From positions 1,116,001 through 1,180,000 of the forward strand of contig NZ_BNEO01000002.1 in the NCBI RefSeq assembly GCF_014905415.1: a stretch of DNA of 64,000 nt. The letters are read 5' to 3'. Shown here in pieces: positions 16,816-26,263 of the stretch. Under the pieces are notes generated by a model that was given only the letters and a program-made list of their open reading frames with translations, was not told where the DNA came from and did not search any database. Numbering within the stretch: the stretch's first letter is position 1; each line of letters begins with the position of its first letter. Origin of the DNA: Virgibacillus salexigens. Its GTDB lineage: Bacteria; Bacillota; Bacilli; Bacillales; Amphibacillaceae. Position numbers and translations under genes: made by a program.

Positions 16816-19452
16816 TTACTTCGCATCAAACCAGCTATCCCCATACGCATAATCCACTTTTAACGGAACGGCGAGTTCAACCGTTTCTTCCATTATAGCT
16901 GGTATAATCTCTTTTAGTTTATCTATCTCAGAACGTGGCGCCTCTACGATTAATTCATCGTGTACCTGCAGCAGCATTCTTGCTTGTAGCTTCTCTTCCT
17001 TTAACTTGTTATCCAGATCAATCATTGCTTTTTTAATAATGTCAGCAGCACTGCCTTGGATCGGTGAATTCATTGCCGTTCGCTCTGCAAAACTTCTAAC
17101 ATTAAAATTTCTACTCGTGATATCAGGCAGATACCTTCTACGTTTCATCAATGTACTTACAAACCCTTTGTGTTTCGCCTCTTGAACGATTTCTTCCATA
17201 TATACTTTAACACCAGGATAACTAGCAAAATATCGGTCAATAAATTTTTTCGCTTCTTTTCTAGTAATACCTAGATTTTGGGATAGTCCATAGTCACTAA
17301 TACCATATACAATGCCAAAGTTAACAGCTTTTGCTTGACGTCGCATATTAGCTGTAACTTGATCTTTTTCAACATGAAAGACATCCATTGCTGTTTGTGT
17401 ATGAATGTCTATATTATTTTTGAAAGCAGCAATAAGTTTCTCATCATTGGCTATGTGAGCTAATACTCGTAATTCAATCTGCGAGTAATCAGCAGCAAAC
17501 ATTACCCAACCTTCCTTCGCTGGTACAAAGGCTTGTCGTATTTTTCTACCCTCTTCTAGACGAATCGGTATATTTTGCAAATTAGGGTCAATGGAACTTA
17601 ATCTTCCTGTTTGTGTCAGTGCTTGATTAAAGCGGGTATGAATCTTGTTTGTTTCTTTATTTACTACCTTCAATAAGCCTTCAATATACGTAGATTGTAA
17701 TTTACCCAGCTGGCGATATAATAGGAGTTTCGGAATAATTTCATGTTCATCTTGCAACTGTTCAAGGACATCCGCAGCAGTTGAATAGCCTGTCTTTGTT
17801 TTCTTAATCACTGGCAACTCCAGCTTTTCAAATAGAATTGGCCCTAATTGTTTTGGTGAATTTAAATTAAATGATTCTCCTGCTAAGTCATGCACTTCTT
17901 TCTCCAATTGATCCAATCGATCTTTTAAATTAACTCTCATTTCTTCTAAACGTTCTTTATCAACAGCTACTCCCGTATGCTCCATCTCACCTAGTATTAA
18001 AGCTAGAGGCATCTCGAGTTCTTTATATAAATCATATTGTTCATTTGCTTCAAGTTGCTGTTCCATCTTATTTCGTAATTCAAACATCACAGTTGCTTTA
18101 CTAATTACATGTTCAGCTAAAACTTTTTGTTCAGGCAGCTTTAATTTAGCACCTTTACCATATATTTCTTCATCAAAGTAGCAATCATTTCTTCCGAACC
18201 GATTTCCAATTGCCGGTATGTCATGATTATTCTCTGATGGATTAAGTAGGTAGGATGCTAATAGCATATCGAATGTAATTCCTTTAATATGAATATCTTC
18301 TCTCAAAAGGGCGACGAGTGTTTTTTTTGCATCAAATACGAATTTCTTCTTTTTTCCATCTTCTAACCAATTTTGAAATGAAGTTGACCTCAATGCTTCT
18401 TCTGTTGGTAGAAAATAGGCATGCTCAGCATTAACGATCCCAAAGCCTTCAATTGCTAATTGATGATAGTTTTCCCCTAACATTTCAACAATTAACGCTT
18501 CTTCACCAGTTATCATATCAGCTGATAATTCGTTAATAACCGTATAATCAATCTCTGCTTTTTCGTAGACCATATCAGCTTCTTCATCTTGTCCATCTAA
18601 TCGGCTAAGCAATGATTGAAAACCTAATTGTTTAAAAACTTCACTTACCTTCTTCTGCTCATATCCATTGTAAGTAATATCTTTGGTAGAAATCGTTACT
18701 GGCGAATCGCGTTCGATCGTAACAAGTTGTTTACTCATAAATGCGTCTTCTTTATGATTTGTAAGTTTCTCTTTTAGTTTTTTACCACTGACTTTATCTA
18801 TATGTTCATATACATTTTCTAATGTCTCAAATTGCTTTAAAAGCTTAACTGCAGTCTTCTCTCCAACGCCAGGTACACCTGGGATATTATCAGAGTTATC
18901 TCCCATTAAAGCTTTTAGGTCAATAATTTGATCCTGCGAAATTTCCATTTTGTTTTTCAAAAAAGTAGGTGTATATCGCTCTACCTCACTTATACCTTTT
19001 TTGGTTAGATTAACGGTAACCTTGTCTGAGACAAGTTGAAGCAGATCTTTATCTCCAGAAATAACCGTTACATCCCATTTGTCTTTTCTTACACGCTTGG
19101 ACAATGTGCCGATAATATCATCTGCTTCATAGTTGTCGAGTTGATAATGAGCAATTTCAAATGCATCTAATACTTCCTTTAATAAAGGGAACTGTTCAGA
19201 TAGCTCTGGTGGTGTCTTTTGACGTCCACCTTTATACTCTTTATAAGTTGTATGTCGAAAAGTTGTCTTGCCTGCATCAAATGCAACAAGCATATGGGTA
19301 GGTTCCTCTTCCTTCAGGATACGAAGAAGCATCGTTGTAAAACCATATACTGCATTTGTATAAACACCTTTATCATTATTCAACAATGGCAAGGCAAAAA
19401 AGGCTCGATAAATAATACTATTTCCATCTATTAATACTAATTTATTGCTCAT
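16816..19452 (-). CDS. polA: DNA polymerase I
   Basis: Repair and Okazaki-fragment polymerase, 878 aa. The N-terminal 5' nuclease (about 1-290) has KLVLIDGNSIIYRAFF and GDNSDNIPGVPGVG. A middle 3'-5' exonuclease-like domain (about 300-470) follows but lacks the DxE metal-binding motif, as in other Bacillus PolA proteins, so proofreading is probably absent. The polymerase domain ends with motif A (DYSQIELR), motif B (RRQAKAVNFGIVYG) and motif C (QVHDELIVE). It is the first gene of polA-mutM-coaE and follows the phoR terminator. Confidence 0.97.
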   Translation of the reverse strand: MSNKLVLIDGNSIIYRAFFALPLLNNDKGVYTNAVYGFTTMLLRILKEEEPTHMLVAFDAGKTTFRHTTYKEYKGGRQKTPPELSEQFPLLKEVLDAFEIAHYQLDNYEADDIIGTLSKRVRKDKWDVTVISGDKDLLQLVSDKVTVNLTKKGISEVERYTPTFLKNKMEISQDQIIDLKALMGDNSDNIPGVPGVGEKTAVKLLKQFETLENVYEHIDKVSGKKLKEKLTNHKEDAFMSKQLVTIERDSPVTISTKDITYNGYEQKKVSEVFKQLGFQSLLSRLDGQDEEADMVYEKAEIDYTVINELSADMITGEEALIVEMLGENYHQLAIEGFGIVNAEHAYFLPTEEALRSTSFQNWLEDGKKKKFVFDAKKTLVALLREDIHIKGITFDMLLASYLLNPSENNHDIPAIGNRFGRNDCYFDEEIYGKGAKLKLPEQKVLAEHVISKATVMFELRNKMEQQLEANEQYDLYKELEMPLALILGEMEHTGVAVDKERLEEMRVNLKDRLDQLEKEVHDLAGESFNLNSPKQLGPILFEKLELPVIKKTKTGYSTAADVLEQLQDEHEIIPKLLLYRQLGKLQSTYIEGLLKVVNKETNKIHTRFNQALTQTGRLSSIDPNLQNIPIRLEEGRKIRQAFVPAKEGWVMFAADYSQIELRVLAHIANDEKLIAAFKNNIDIHTQTAMDVFHVEKDQVTANMRRQAKAVNFGIVYGISDYGLSQNLGITRKEAKKFIDRYFASYPGVKVYMEEIVQEAKHKGFVSTLMKRRRYLPDITSRNFNVRSFAERTAMNSPIQGSAADIIKKAMIDLDNKLKEEKLQARMLLQVHDELIVEAPRSEIDKLKEIIPAIMEETVELAVPLKVDYAYGDSWFDAK

Positions 19453-19527
19453 AGTCTCGCCTCCGAAAATTCATCATTAAACATATTTTATCATTCTAGC
19501 TTTATAAAGTGAAACGACAGTATAACA

Positions 19528-19569
19528 CAAAAAAGCAAAAACACACTTTAATCAAGAATGTTTTTGCTT
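19528..19569 (-). terminator. Terminator overlapping the 3' end of phoR
   Basis: Minus-strand stem AAGCAAAAACA/TGTTTTTGCTT with a loop containing the phoR stop codon, followed by TTTTTT. The terminator thus uses the last codons of phoR. Confidence 0.8.
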
Positions 19570-20939
19570 CCAGTTACTTTAGGAAGGATGACAGTGATTG
19601 TTGTCCCTTCGTTTACTTCACTTTCGATTTGAATATCCCCGTCATGCACCTCAACGATATGCTTGACAATAGCTAAACCCAACCCTGTACCTCCTGTATT
19701 TCTACTTCTCGCTTTATCAACACGATAGAAACGTTCAAAAATACGGGGTAGAGACTCCTTCGCAATACCGATTCCAGTATCTTTTATTTGAAGGTAAATA
19801 CTTTCATCGTCCTCAGCAGCAGATAAATTAATTTCCCCTGCTTCTGGGGTGTAGTTAATGGCATTATCAATTAAATTTAACATGATTTGTTTTACTTTTT
19901 CTTTATCCGCTGTTAATTCTACATTAGGTTCAACATCCGTAGAAAATGATAATTTCTTTTCTGTTAATTTATGTTCAATAATTGGAGTAATTTCATGGAT
20001 GGCTTCTTTCACATCAAATGTTGATAGTACAAGTTGAAAATTCTCTTTTTCTAATCGTGATAAAATTAATAAATCCTCAATTAAAAGTTGTAGACGATTA
20101 CTTTCTTTATAGATAATTTCTAAGAATTCTTTGTTTTCATCGGATTGATCCGCAGAATTATCAAGCAATGTCTCTGCAAAGCCTTTAATTGAAGTAATCG
20201 GTGTTTTCAACTCATGGGATACATTAGCAACGAAGTCCTTCCTCATCAATTCTAGCTTTTTCATTTCAGTAATATCGTAAAGTACAAGAACTGCACCTTT
20301 TAAGATATTGCGATCATCAAAGATAGGTGCACCCACTATTTCAATATAGTATTTATCAAGACCTTTAAAATGGGTGAATTCTTCTTTTATATTTCGTTCG
20401 TAGAGAAAGGTTTTTTGTACAGTCTCATGGATAATCTCGTTATTTAACACGTCATAATATAAATAGCCTTGGTAGGCTTTTGAAGAATTACCAAATAGAG
20501 TAATGAACTTTTTATTTACAAAGTGAATATACCCTTTTGAATCAATTAAAACCAAGCCACTTTGGGTATTTTCGATAATCGTGGATAACTGTTCGGATTG
20601 CATCTGTTCTTGAATAGATATCTCACTTAAATTACGTGCAAGTGAATTTATCTTGGTGCTTAATAAGCCAATACTATCGCTTGTAGGATGATGAAACCTT
20701 GCACGATAATTCCCCTTCACAATCTCATCGATTGTATTAGTCGCTTTATTTACAGGCTTTATGAAGCGGTCATAAAAGTTTAATAAAAATAATAATAGTA
20801 CTATAAATTGAATAAGCAGCACTGCAATTAATACAAAGGAATGGCCGATTAAAAAACTTAATAAAATAGCAGTAAATGCTACAACAAGAAAAATACCAAT
20901 AACATATCCGAAAATTGGCTTCTTAAACAAAAATCGCAT
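19548..20939 (-). CDS. phoR: Phosphate-starvation sensor histidine kinase PhoR, short form
   Basis: Histidine kinase that phosphorylates PhoP. The 463-aa protein has two membrane segments (about 10-30 and 34-53) joined by only a few residues, then HAMP (about 54-105), PAS (about 112-215), dimerisation domain with phospho-accepting His in VSHELKTP (about 240), and ATPase boxes (NLIDNAINYT, DTGIGI, GGTGLGLAIV). B. subtilis PhoR is 579 aa with an extracytoplasmic sensor domain between the membrane segments; that domain is missing here. The ATG overlaps the phoP stop by one base, showing tight coupling. Confidence 0.93.
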   Translation of the reverse strand: MRFLFKKPIFGYVIGIFLVVAFTAILLSFLIGHSFVLIAVLLIQFIVLLLFLLNFYDRFIKPVNKATNTIDEIVKGNYRARFHHPTSDSIGLLSTKINSLARNLSEISIQEQMQSEQLSTIIENTQSGLVLIDSKGYIHFVNKKFITLFGNSSKAYQGYLYYDVLNNEIIHETVQKTFLYERNIKEEFTHFKGLDKYYIEIVGAPIFDDRNILKGAVLVLYDITEMKKLELMRKDFVANVSHELKTPITSIKGFAETLLDNSADQSDENKEFLEIIYKESNRLQLLIEDLLILSRLEKENFQLVLSTFDVKEAIHEITPIIEHKLTEKKLSFSTDVEPNVELTADKEKVKQIMLNLIDNAINYTPEAGEINLSAAEDDESIYLQIKDTGIGIAKESLPRIFERFYRVDKARSRNTGGTGLGLAIVKHIVEVHDGDIQIESEVNEGTTITVILPKVTGSKNILD

Positions 20940-21631
20940 TAACTAGGGTCCTCCATTTTATATCCCAGACCTCTGACTGTTTTTATATAAACAGGTTTTT
21001 TTGAATCTGGTTCAATTTTATCTCGTAAATGCGAAACATGAACATCCACGATACGAGTATCTCCAACAAAATCATAATCCCACACACCACTAAGCAACTG
21101 ATCTCTGGATATAACCTTACCTTTATTTTTTGCTAAATAATAAAGTAGTTCAAATTCTTTTCGGGTAAAGGTGATTACCTTATGATGCATTTCTGCTTCA
21201 TATCTTTCCGGATAAACAGTCAATTCGCCAATTTGTATATACGAAAAATTGGATTTTTCTACTTTTGTTGACCGTCGAAGAATTGCCTTGATTCTTGCAA
21301 TGACTTCTTTCGGACTAAATGGCTTTGTTAAATAATCATCTGCCCCAAGTTCCAGACCAAGTACCTTATCAAACTCCTCATCCTTAGCGGTCAACATTAG
21401 AATTGGTGTGTCTATTTGATTATTTCGAAGATATCTACAAACATCCATCCCATCCATTTCTGGCAGCATAAGATCGAGAACTATTAAATCGTACCCGGTA
21501 CTTTCGGCTTTCTGGACAGCTTGATTCCCATCATAAGCAACATCCGTTTGGAATCCTGCTTTTTCAATATTGTAATTTAATAATGTAACAATTGACTTCT
21601 CATCGTCTACAATCAATATTTTTTCATTCAT
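20939..21631 (-). CDS. phoP: Phosphate regulon response regulator PhoP
   Basis: OmpR-family response regulator of 230 aa. The receiver domain has acidic residues DDEKS, phospho-accepting Asp in DLMLPEMDG (about 53), Thr in LTAKDEE and Lys in DDYLTKPF. The C-terminal winged helix (about 130-228) contains SHLRDKIE and TVRGLGYKM. It activates or represses phosphate-scavenging and wall teichoic acid genes when phosphorylated by PhoR. It lies about 200 nt downstream of the MaoC-type gene and may be expressed from the promoter at 22357-22386 as well as from a nearer one. Confidence 0.95.
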   Translation of the reverse strand: MNEKILIVDDEKSIVTLLNYNIEKAGFQTDVAYDGNQAVQKAESTGYDLIVLDLMLPEMDGMDVCRYLRNNQIDTPILMLTAKDEEFDKVLGLELGADDYLTKPFSPKEVIARIKAILRRSTKVEKSNFSYIQIGELTVYPERYEAEMHHKVITFTRKEFELLYYLAKNKGKVISRDQLLSGVWDYDFVGDTRIVDVHVSHLRDKIEPDSKKPVYIKTVRGLGYKMEDPS

Positions 21632-21836
21632 GTGTACAGTCCCCGTTTCTGATCGCTAGTAGATTATTTGTTACACTCTCATCTTACAATGAATAGGTAT
21701 TAATGTGAACAAGCTGAGAGTTTGTAAATTAAAATTTACAAACTAATCTGATGCTTCGTTGAAAGAAAAAATACTATCCTCTTACTGAATAGTATTTCCG
21801 AGCAGCGATATTTATTCCTCATTCCATATTTGTCAG

Positions 21837-22313
21837 TTAAAAAAAGTTTTCTAAAGATTGAGCTGTCAGAGTATTTGGCTTACATGCTGGACAAACATAA
21901 AGCTTTCCTTTCACCACTTCATTTCCTTCTTGATCGGTTCCAGAGACACTCATCGCTACGCGTTGATTATGATGATCAATAGCAATGACTTTAATAAGAA
22001 ATTGTACATTCATGTTGTGATAAACTGGGTTCGGAAATGTCATTTCATGTTGTGTTATATGGCTACCTGGACCTGGTAAGTGCATAGATACGATAGAAGA
22101 AATCATACCAAATAGCATTACAGATGGTACAATTGGCTTTTTATAATCAGTTAATGATGCATAATCATGCTGAAGATATAACGGATTCGCATCATTGGAT
22201 AACCCCAAATATAACAATAAATCGCGATCACCCATCTTCTTCGTCTCTGAATACGAATCGCCAATACTTATATCCTTTAACTCTTTTCCTAATGCCCGCC
22301 TTTTTCCTAACAC
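21837..22313 (-). CDS. MaoC-like (R)-hydratase/dehydratase family protein
   Basis: Hot-dog-fold protein of 158 aa. The segment DRDLLLYLGLSNDANPLY followed by a conserved region with HD and the VPSVMLFGMISS stretch resembles MaoC/PhaJ-type enoyl hydratases and related thioesterases. The exact substrate cannot be told from the sequence. An unusual C-terminal CPAC motif follows the fold. The start is GTG with AGGGGGGAT just upstream. The gene lies between mdh and phoP, where B. subtilis has none, and is the first gene after a promoter with a cre-like site. Confidence 0.8.
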   Translation of the reverse strand: MLGKRRALGKELKDISIGDSYSETKKMGDRDLLLYLGLSNDANPLYLQHDYASLTDYKKPIVPSVMLFGMISSIVSMHLPGPGSHITQHEMTFPNPVYHNMNVQFLIKVIAIDHHNQRVAMSVSGTDQEGNEVVKGKLYVCPACKPNTLTAQSLENFF

Positions 22314-22342
22314 AATATCCCCCCTAAATGTAAATCAGTAAA

Positions 22343-22356
22343 TGTAAGCGCTTTCT
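22343..22356 (-). promoter_or_regulatory. cre-like CcpA site at the start of the maoC-phoPR transcript
   Basis: TGTAAGCGCTTTCT on the plus strand matches TGNAANCGNTNNCA at all fixed positions but the last. It directly abuts the -10 hexamer at 22357-22362, so it would cover the transcription start and block initiation. CcpA repression of phoPR is established in B. subtilis. Confidence 0.65.
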
Positions 22357-22386
22357 ATTATATCAAAGTCATCATAATATTTCCAA
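22357..22386 (-). promoter_or_regulatory. Sigma-A promoter upstream of the MaoC-phoPR genes
   Basis: On the minus strand, -35 TTGGAA (22381-22386), 18-bp spacer, -10 TATAAT preceded by TG-A (extended -10). It drives the MaoC-type gene about 40 nt downstream. Confidence 0.8.
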
Positions 22387-22404
22387 TAAAATTCTCTATA
22401 CATT

Positions 22405-22446
22405 ATAAAAAAGCTCCTATCTATATTGTTATAGATAGGGGCTTTT
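22405..22446 (-). terminator. Terminator of citZ-icd-mdh
   Basis: Long stem AAAGCCCCTATCTATA/TATAGATAGGAGCTTTT with a short loop and a T run on the minus strand, 6 nt after the mdh stop codon. Confidence 0.93.
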
Positions 22447-22452
22447 ATCAAC

Positions 22453-23391
22453 TTATTCTAATACATTTAGTACATTTTTAACAGAATCTGCGGATTTATC
22501 TAGCGCAGCCTTTTCATCTTCTGTTAAGTCTAATTCAATAATTTCTTCAATTCCTTTACCACCTAATACGGTTGGTACTCCTAAATAAATATCCGAGTAT
22601 CCATATTCTCCTTCCAAATAGGCAATGGAAGGAAGAACACGCCGTTGGTCTTTAAGAATTGCTTCAGCCATCACAGTTAAAGATGCAGCTGGAGCATAAT
22701 AAGCACTGCCATTTCCTAATAAACCTACAATTTCTCCTCCACCTTTGCGAGTACGTTCTACAATGGCGTCAAGTCGATCTTTAGAAATTAATTTTTCTAA
22801 TGGAATACCACCTGCATAAGAATAACGAATTAATGGAACCATGTCGTCACCATGACCACCTAGTACAAATCCAGTTACATCTTTAACAGATAGGTTTAGT
22901 TCTTGTGCAACAAAAGTACGGAATCTAGCTGTATCAAGAACGCCGGACTGTCCAATTACACGTTCTTTCGGTAATCCAGATTCCTTAAACACCGTATATG
23001 TCATTGCATCCACTGGGTTTGTTAATACTACGATATAAGTATCAGGCGAATAGTTAACAATTTCTTTTGTTACGGATTTCATGATCTTTGCGTTGGTGTT
23101 CACTAAATCATCACGGCTCATACCTGGCTTACGTGCAATACCTGCTGTAATAATAACCAAGTCAGAGTCTTTTGTATCTTCGTAATTAGCAGTTCCAATA
23201 ATGGATGCGTCAAATCCTTGTACTGGACTTGCCTCTAACATATCAAGGGCTTTCCCTTTTGTTGGATCCTCCATATCTGGAATATCTACAAGTACTACAT
23301 CTCCTAATTCCTTTTGCGCCATCATTAATGCAGTTGTTGCTCCAGTAAATCCAGAGCCAATTACGGATACTTTACTTCTCTTAATAGCCAT
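22453..23391 (-). CDS. mdh: Malate dehydrogenase
   Basis: LDH-like NAD-dependent malate dehydrogenase of the TCA cycle, 312 aa, the same length as B. subtilis Mdh. It shows the Rossmann motif [12 protein letters not shown], the substrate-binding segments with [13 protein letters not shown] and [12 protein letters not shown], and catalytic His in [11 protein letters not shown] chose the ATG at 23391, preceded by AAAGGGGAT; the frame extends upstream to 23412 over that ribosome binding site. It is the last gene of citZ-icd-mdh. Confidence 0.96.
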   Translation of the reverse strand: MAIKRSKVSVIGSGFTGATTALMMAQKELGDVVLVDIPDMEDPTKGKALDMLEASPVQGFDASIIGTANYEDTKDSDLVIITAGIARKPGMSRDDLVNTNAKIMKSVTKEIVNYSPDTYIVVLTNPVDAMTYTVFKESGLPKERVIGQSGVLDTARFRTFVAQELNLSVKDVTGFVLGGHGDDMVPLIRYSYAGGIPLEKLISKDRLDAIVERTRKGGGEIVGLLGNGSAYYAPAASLTVMAEAILKDQRRVLPSIAYLEGEYGYSDIYLGVPTVLGGKGIEEIIELDLTEDEKAALDKSADSVKNVLNVLE

Positions 23392-23411
23392 TTTAAAATC
23401 CCCTTTGCACA

Positions 23412-24683
23412 TTAATCCATGTTTTTAATTAGTTCATCTGCGAACTCTGAGCATTTCACTTCAGTAGCCCCATCCATTAATCGAGCGAAATCATACGTAA
23501 CCACTTTCGAGGCAATTGTTTTATCCATAGCTTTGGTAATTAGATCAGCCGCTTCTCTCCATTCTAAATGTTCAAGCATTAATACAGCTGACAGAATAAC
23601 AGAAGATGGATTTACTTTATCTAATCCTGCATATTTAGGAGCAGTTCCATGAGTAGCCTCAAAAATCGCATGTCCTGTGTCATAATTAATGTTTGCCCCT
23701 GGAGCAATACCGATTCCGCCTACTTGTGCTGCAAGTGCATCCGAAATATAATCTCCATTCAAGTTCATTGTAGCAACAACATCAAATTCATTTGGTCTGG
23801 TAAGTATTTGTTGTAAGAAGATATCAGCAATAGCATCTTTTATTAAAATCTTTCCTGCAGCCAACGCTTCATCTTGTGCTTTATTTGCAACATCTTTTCC
23901 TTCTTTTTCAATGATACGATCATACTCTGCCCAAGTGAAAACTTTATCACCAAATTCTTCCTCAGCTACTTCATATCCCCAAGCTTTAAATGATCCTTCT
24001 GTAAATTTCATGATGTTACCTTTATGTACTAAAGTAACACTCTTACGTCCTTCATTTAATGCATATTGAATACTAGCACGCACTAATCGTTTCGTTCCTT
24101 CCTCTGAAACTGGCTTCACACCAATACCCGATGTTTCAGGGAAGCGAATATTTGTTACATTCATTTCATTTTTCAAGAAATCAATCACTTTTTTCACTTC
24201 ATCTGAACCTTTTTGCCACTCGATACCTGCATAAATATCTTCTGTGTTTTCACGGAAAATTGCCATATCTACATCCTCTGGACGTTTCACAGGTGATGGA
24301 ACACCTTCAAAGTAACGAACAGGACGTAAACACGTGAATAGATCTAATTCCTGGCGTAATGCCACATTTAACGAACGAATACCCCCACCAATTGGAGTAG
24401 TAAGAGGCCCTTTAATAGCAATTTTATATTCATTAATTTTATCAAGTGTATCCTGTGGAAGCCATTCGCCAGACTGATCAAATGACTTTTGACCAGCGTA
24501 TACTTCCAGCCAATCAATCTCTTTTTTGCCATTGTATGCTTTCTCAACAGAAGCTTCAATCACTCTACGAGCAGCCGCCCAAATATCTGGACCTGTTCCA
24601 TCCCCCTCAATAAATGGAACAATTGGTTTATTTGGTACATGCATTTGTCCATTTTCTACAATAATCTTTTCTCCCTGTGCCAT
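23412..24683 (-). CDS. icd: Isocitrate dehydrogenase (NADP-dependent)
   Basis: Converts isocitrate to 2-oxoglutarate with NADP+ in the TCA cycle. The 423-aa protein shows substrate-binding [15 protein letters not shown] (with the serine that is phosphorylated in E. coli), DNTEDIYAG-like [10 protein letters not shown], and metal/cofactor segments [12 protein letters not shown] and [11 protein letters not shown]. The start ATG follows GGAGGTATTCATTGAT. It lies 20 nt upstream of mdh; the 141-nt gap after citZ shows no clear terminator, so read-through from citZ is likely. Confidence 0.97.
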   Translation of the reverse strand: MAQGEKIIVENGQMHVPNKPIVPFIEGDGTGPDIWAAARRVIEASVEKAYNGKKEIDWLEVYAGQKSFDQSGEWLPQDTLDKINEYKIAIKGPLTTPIGGGIRSLNVALRQELDLFTCLRPVRYFEGVPSPVKRPEDVDMAIFRENTEDIYAGIEWQKGSDEVKKVIDFLKNEMNVTNIRFPETSGIGVKPVSEEGTKRLVRASIQYALNEGRKSVTLVHKGNIMKFTEGSFKAWGYEVAEEEFGDKVFTWAEYDRIIEKEGKDVANKAQDEALAAGKILIKDAIADIFLQQILTRPNEFDVVATMNLNGDYISDALAAQVGGIGIAPGANINYDTGHAIFEATHGTAPKYAGLDKVNPSSVILSAVLMLEHLEWREAADLITKAMDKTIASKVVTYDFARLMDGATEVKCSEFADELIKNMD

Positions 24684-24824
24684 ATCAATGAATACCTCCT
24701 AATTTCATTATGCATTTATAGTTTAGCAAAGATTTCCGTTTATGAACATCTTTGTTCCCAAACAAAAATACATGCGTGCTTTCCTGATTAAATTGGTAAG
24801 TTTACTTTATTTAAGATTACTACC

Positions 24825-25943
24825 TTATCGCTTATCAATTGATACATATTCTGGCGACTTCGGACCTGTATATTCTGCGCGTGGTCGGATTAATCGATTA
24901 TTTTCATACTGTTCTAGAATATGCGCTAGCCAACCAGATACACGACTTACTGCAAATATCGGAGTAAATAAATCATGATCAATTCCCAAGCTATGATATA
25001 CGGATGCAGAATAAAAATCTACATTGGCTGGAAGCCCTTTGTGTTCCTTAATGTAATCCTCAATTTTGATCGACATGTTATACCATTTGGATTGGCCAGT
25101 TAATTTAGTTAGTTGTCTAGACATTTCTCTTAAGAATTTAGCACGTGGATCACCGTTTCGGTATACACGATGTCCCATGCCCATAATTTTTTCTTTATTT
25201 TCAAGCTTTTCTTTAATATATGGTATCGCATTTTCTTCTTCGCCAATTTCGGTAAGCATTTTCATCACACGTTCATTGGCTCCCCCATGAAGCGGCCCTT
25301 TCAATGCCCCAATAGCAGCGGTTACGCCGGAATAAATATCGGATAATGTAGCAACACACACACGAGCTGTAAATGTAGAAGCGTTTAATTCATGGTCAGC
25401 ATGAAGTACGAGAGCCTTATTGATTGCTTCCACTTCAATGTCTTTAGGTGATTCACCATTTAACATGTATAAGAAGTTCTCTGAATAGCTGTATTCCTTC
25501 TTCGGTTTAATAGGCGCTTTACCTTGGCGTATTCTTGCGAAAGCCGTTACAATTGTAGCGATTTTTGCCTGAATTCGAACTGCTTTCTTCTTATTCACTT
25601 CTTGTTCCATTACATCCGCTTCTTCATCATATAAACCTAGTAAAGAAACGGCGGTACGTAATGCTGCCATCGGGTGAACGGTAGAAAGATCATAGGAACG
25701 TAAATGGTCAATAATTGCATCAGGCAATTCCATATTTGCAGCAAGATCTGCTCTTAAAGCCTCTAATTCAGCTTTTGTCGGCAGCTTTTGATTCCAAAGT
25801 AAGTAGATAACTTCTTCAAAGCTCGAATTCTTAGCTAAATCATCAATCTTATACCCAACATATGTAAGCTGGTCATCTATAATTGAGCTAATTGACGATT
25901 GAGTTGCTACAACTCCTTCAAGGCCTTTCGTTGTTGCTGTCAT
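24825..25943 (-). CDS. citZ: Citrate synthase
   Basis: Condenses acetyl-CoA with oxaloacetate. The 372-aa protein matches B. subtilis CitZ in length and N-terminus (TKGLEGVVAT). Catalytic residues lie in LHADHELNASTFTAR (His), GPLHGGANE (His) and FYSASVYHSLGI (Asp of the FDS-type region). The start follows AAAGGAGAGGG. It is the first gene of the citZ-icd-mdh group, driven by the promoter at 26029-26057. Confidence 0.97.
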   Translation of the reverse strand: MTATTKGLEGVVATQSSISSIIDDQLTYVGYKIDDLAKNSSFEEVIYLLWNQKLPTKAELEALRADLAANMELPDAIIDHLRSYDLSTVHPMAALRTAVSLLGLYDEEADVMEQEVNKKKAVRIQAKIATIVTAFARIRQGKAPIKPKKEYSYSENFLYMLNGESPKDIEVEAINKALVLHADHELNASTFTARVCVATLSDIYSGVTAAIGALKGPLHGGANERVMKMLTEIGEEENAIPYIKEKLENKEKIMGMGHRVYRNGDPRAKFLREMSRQLTKLTGQSKWYNMSIKIEDYIKEHKGLPANVDFYSASVYHSLGIDHDLFTPIFAVSRVSGWLAHILEQYENNRLIRPRAEYTGPKSPEYVSIDKR

Positions 25944-26028
25944 AACAAACCCTCTCCTTTATAAATATTCAGGATATTATCTTTTTTTCGACAATATTCT
26001 AATAATAATATAATTACCCCCATTGATA

Positions 26029-26057
26029 ATTATAAAGTATTATGAATCTAATGTGAA
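26029..26057 (-). promoter_or_regulatory. Sigma-A promoter of citZ
   Basis: -35 TTCACA (26052-26057), 17-bp spacer, consensus -10 TATAAT (26029-26034) on the minus strand, about 85 nt upstream of the start codon. I looked for CcpC (ATAA-N7-TTAT) and cre sites here and found no convincing match. Confidence 0.8.
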
Positions 26058-26217
26058 TTGAAACCGATTAACTTCACTTATAAATTTTACTAGAACTCCA
26101 TTTTTTTTGCAAAAAGAGTGACATTTCTTCTAATTTATAAAATGTATGGAAAGCACTTTTCGCTTCAAGTACGCTTTATGTTTTAAATAATTATTCTAAC
26201 TTCTTCGTTTGTCTCAT

Positions 26218-26246
26218 AAGTAATATAGATAGAATCTATATTACTT
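26218..26246 (+). promoter_or_regulatory. Perfect 13-bp inverted repeat upstream of ytvI
   Basis: Arms AAGTAATATAGAT and ATCTATATTACTT separated by AGA, ending 17 nt before the ytvI start codon. It is not followed by a T run and no gene ends nearby, so it is not a terminator. It could be a repressor operator or an mRNA hairpin next to the ribosome binding site. Confidence 0.7.
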
Positions 26247-26263
26247 TAAAATGGGGTTAAATT

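Noticed and set aside
16816-19452. polA proofreading domain as a novel loss
   Set aside because: Absence of the DxE exonuclease motif is usual for Bacillus PolA and is not special to this genome.
24684-24824. Possible additional small gene between citZ and icd
   Set aside because: Open frames there are continuations of shadows on the plus strand without ribosome binding sites; the gap is best read as an untranslated spacer.
25944-26263. CcpC (ATAA-N7-TTAT) or cre sites in the citZ-ytvI gap
   Set aside because: Many ATAA and TTAT half-sites occur because the region is AT-rich, but none has the required 7-nt spacing near the promoter; the GC..TTTTCG stretch near 26155 does not fit cre.
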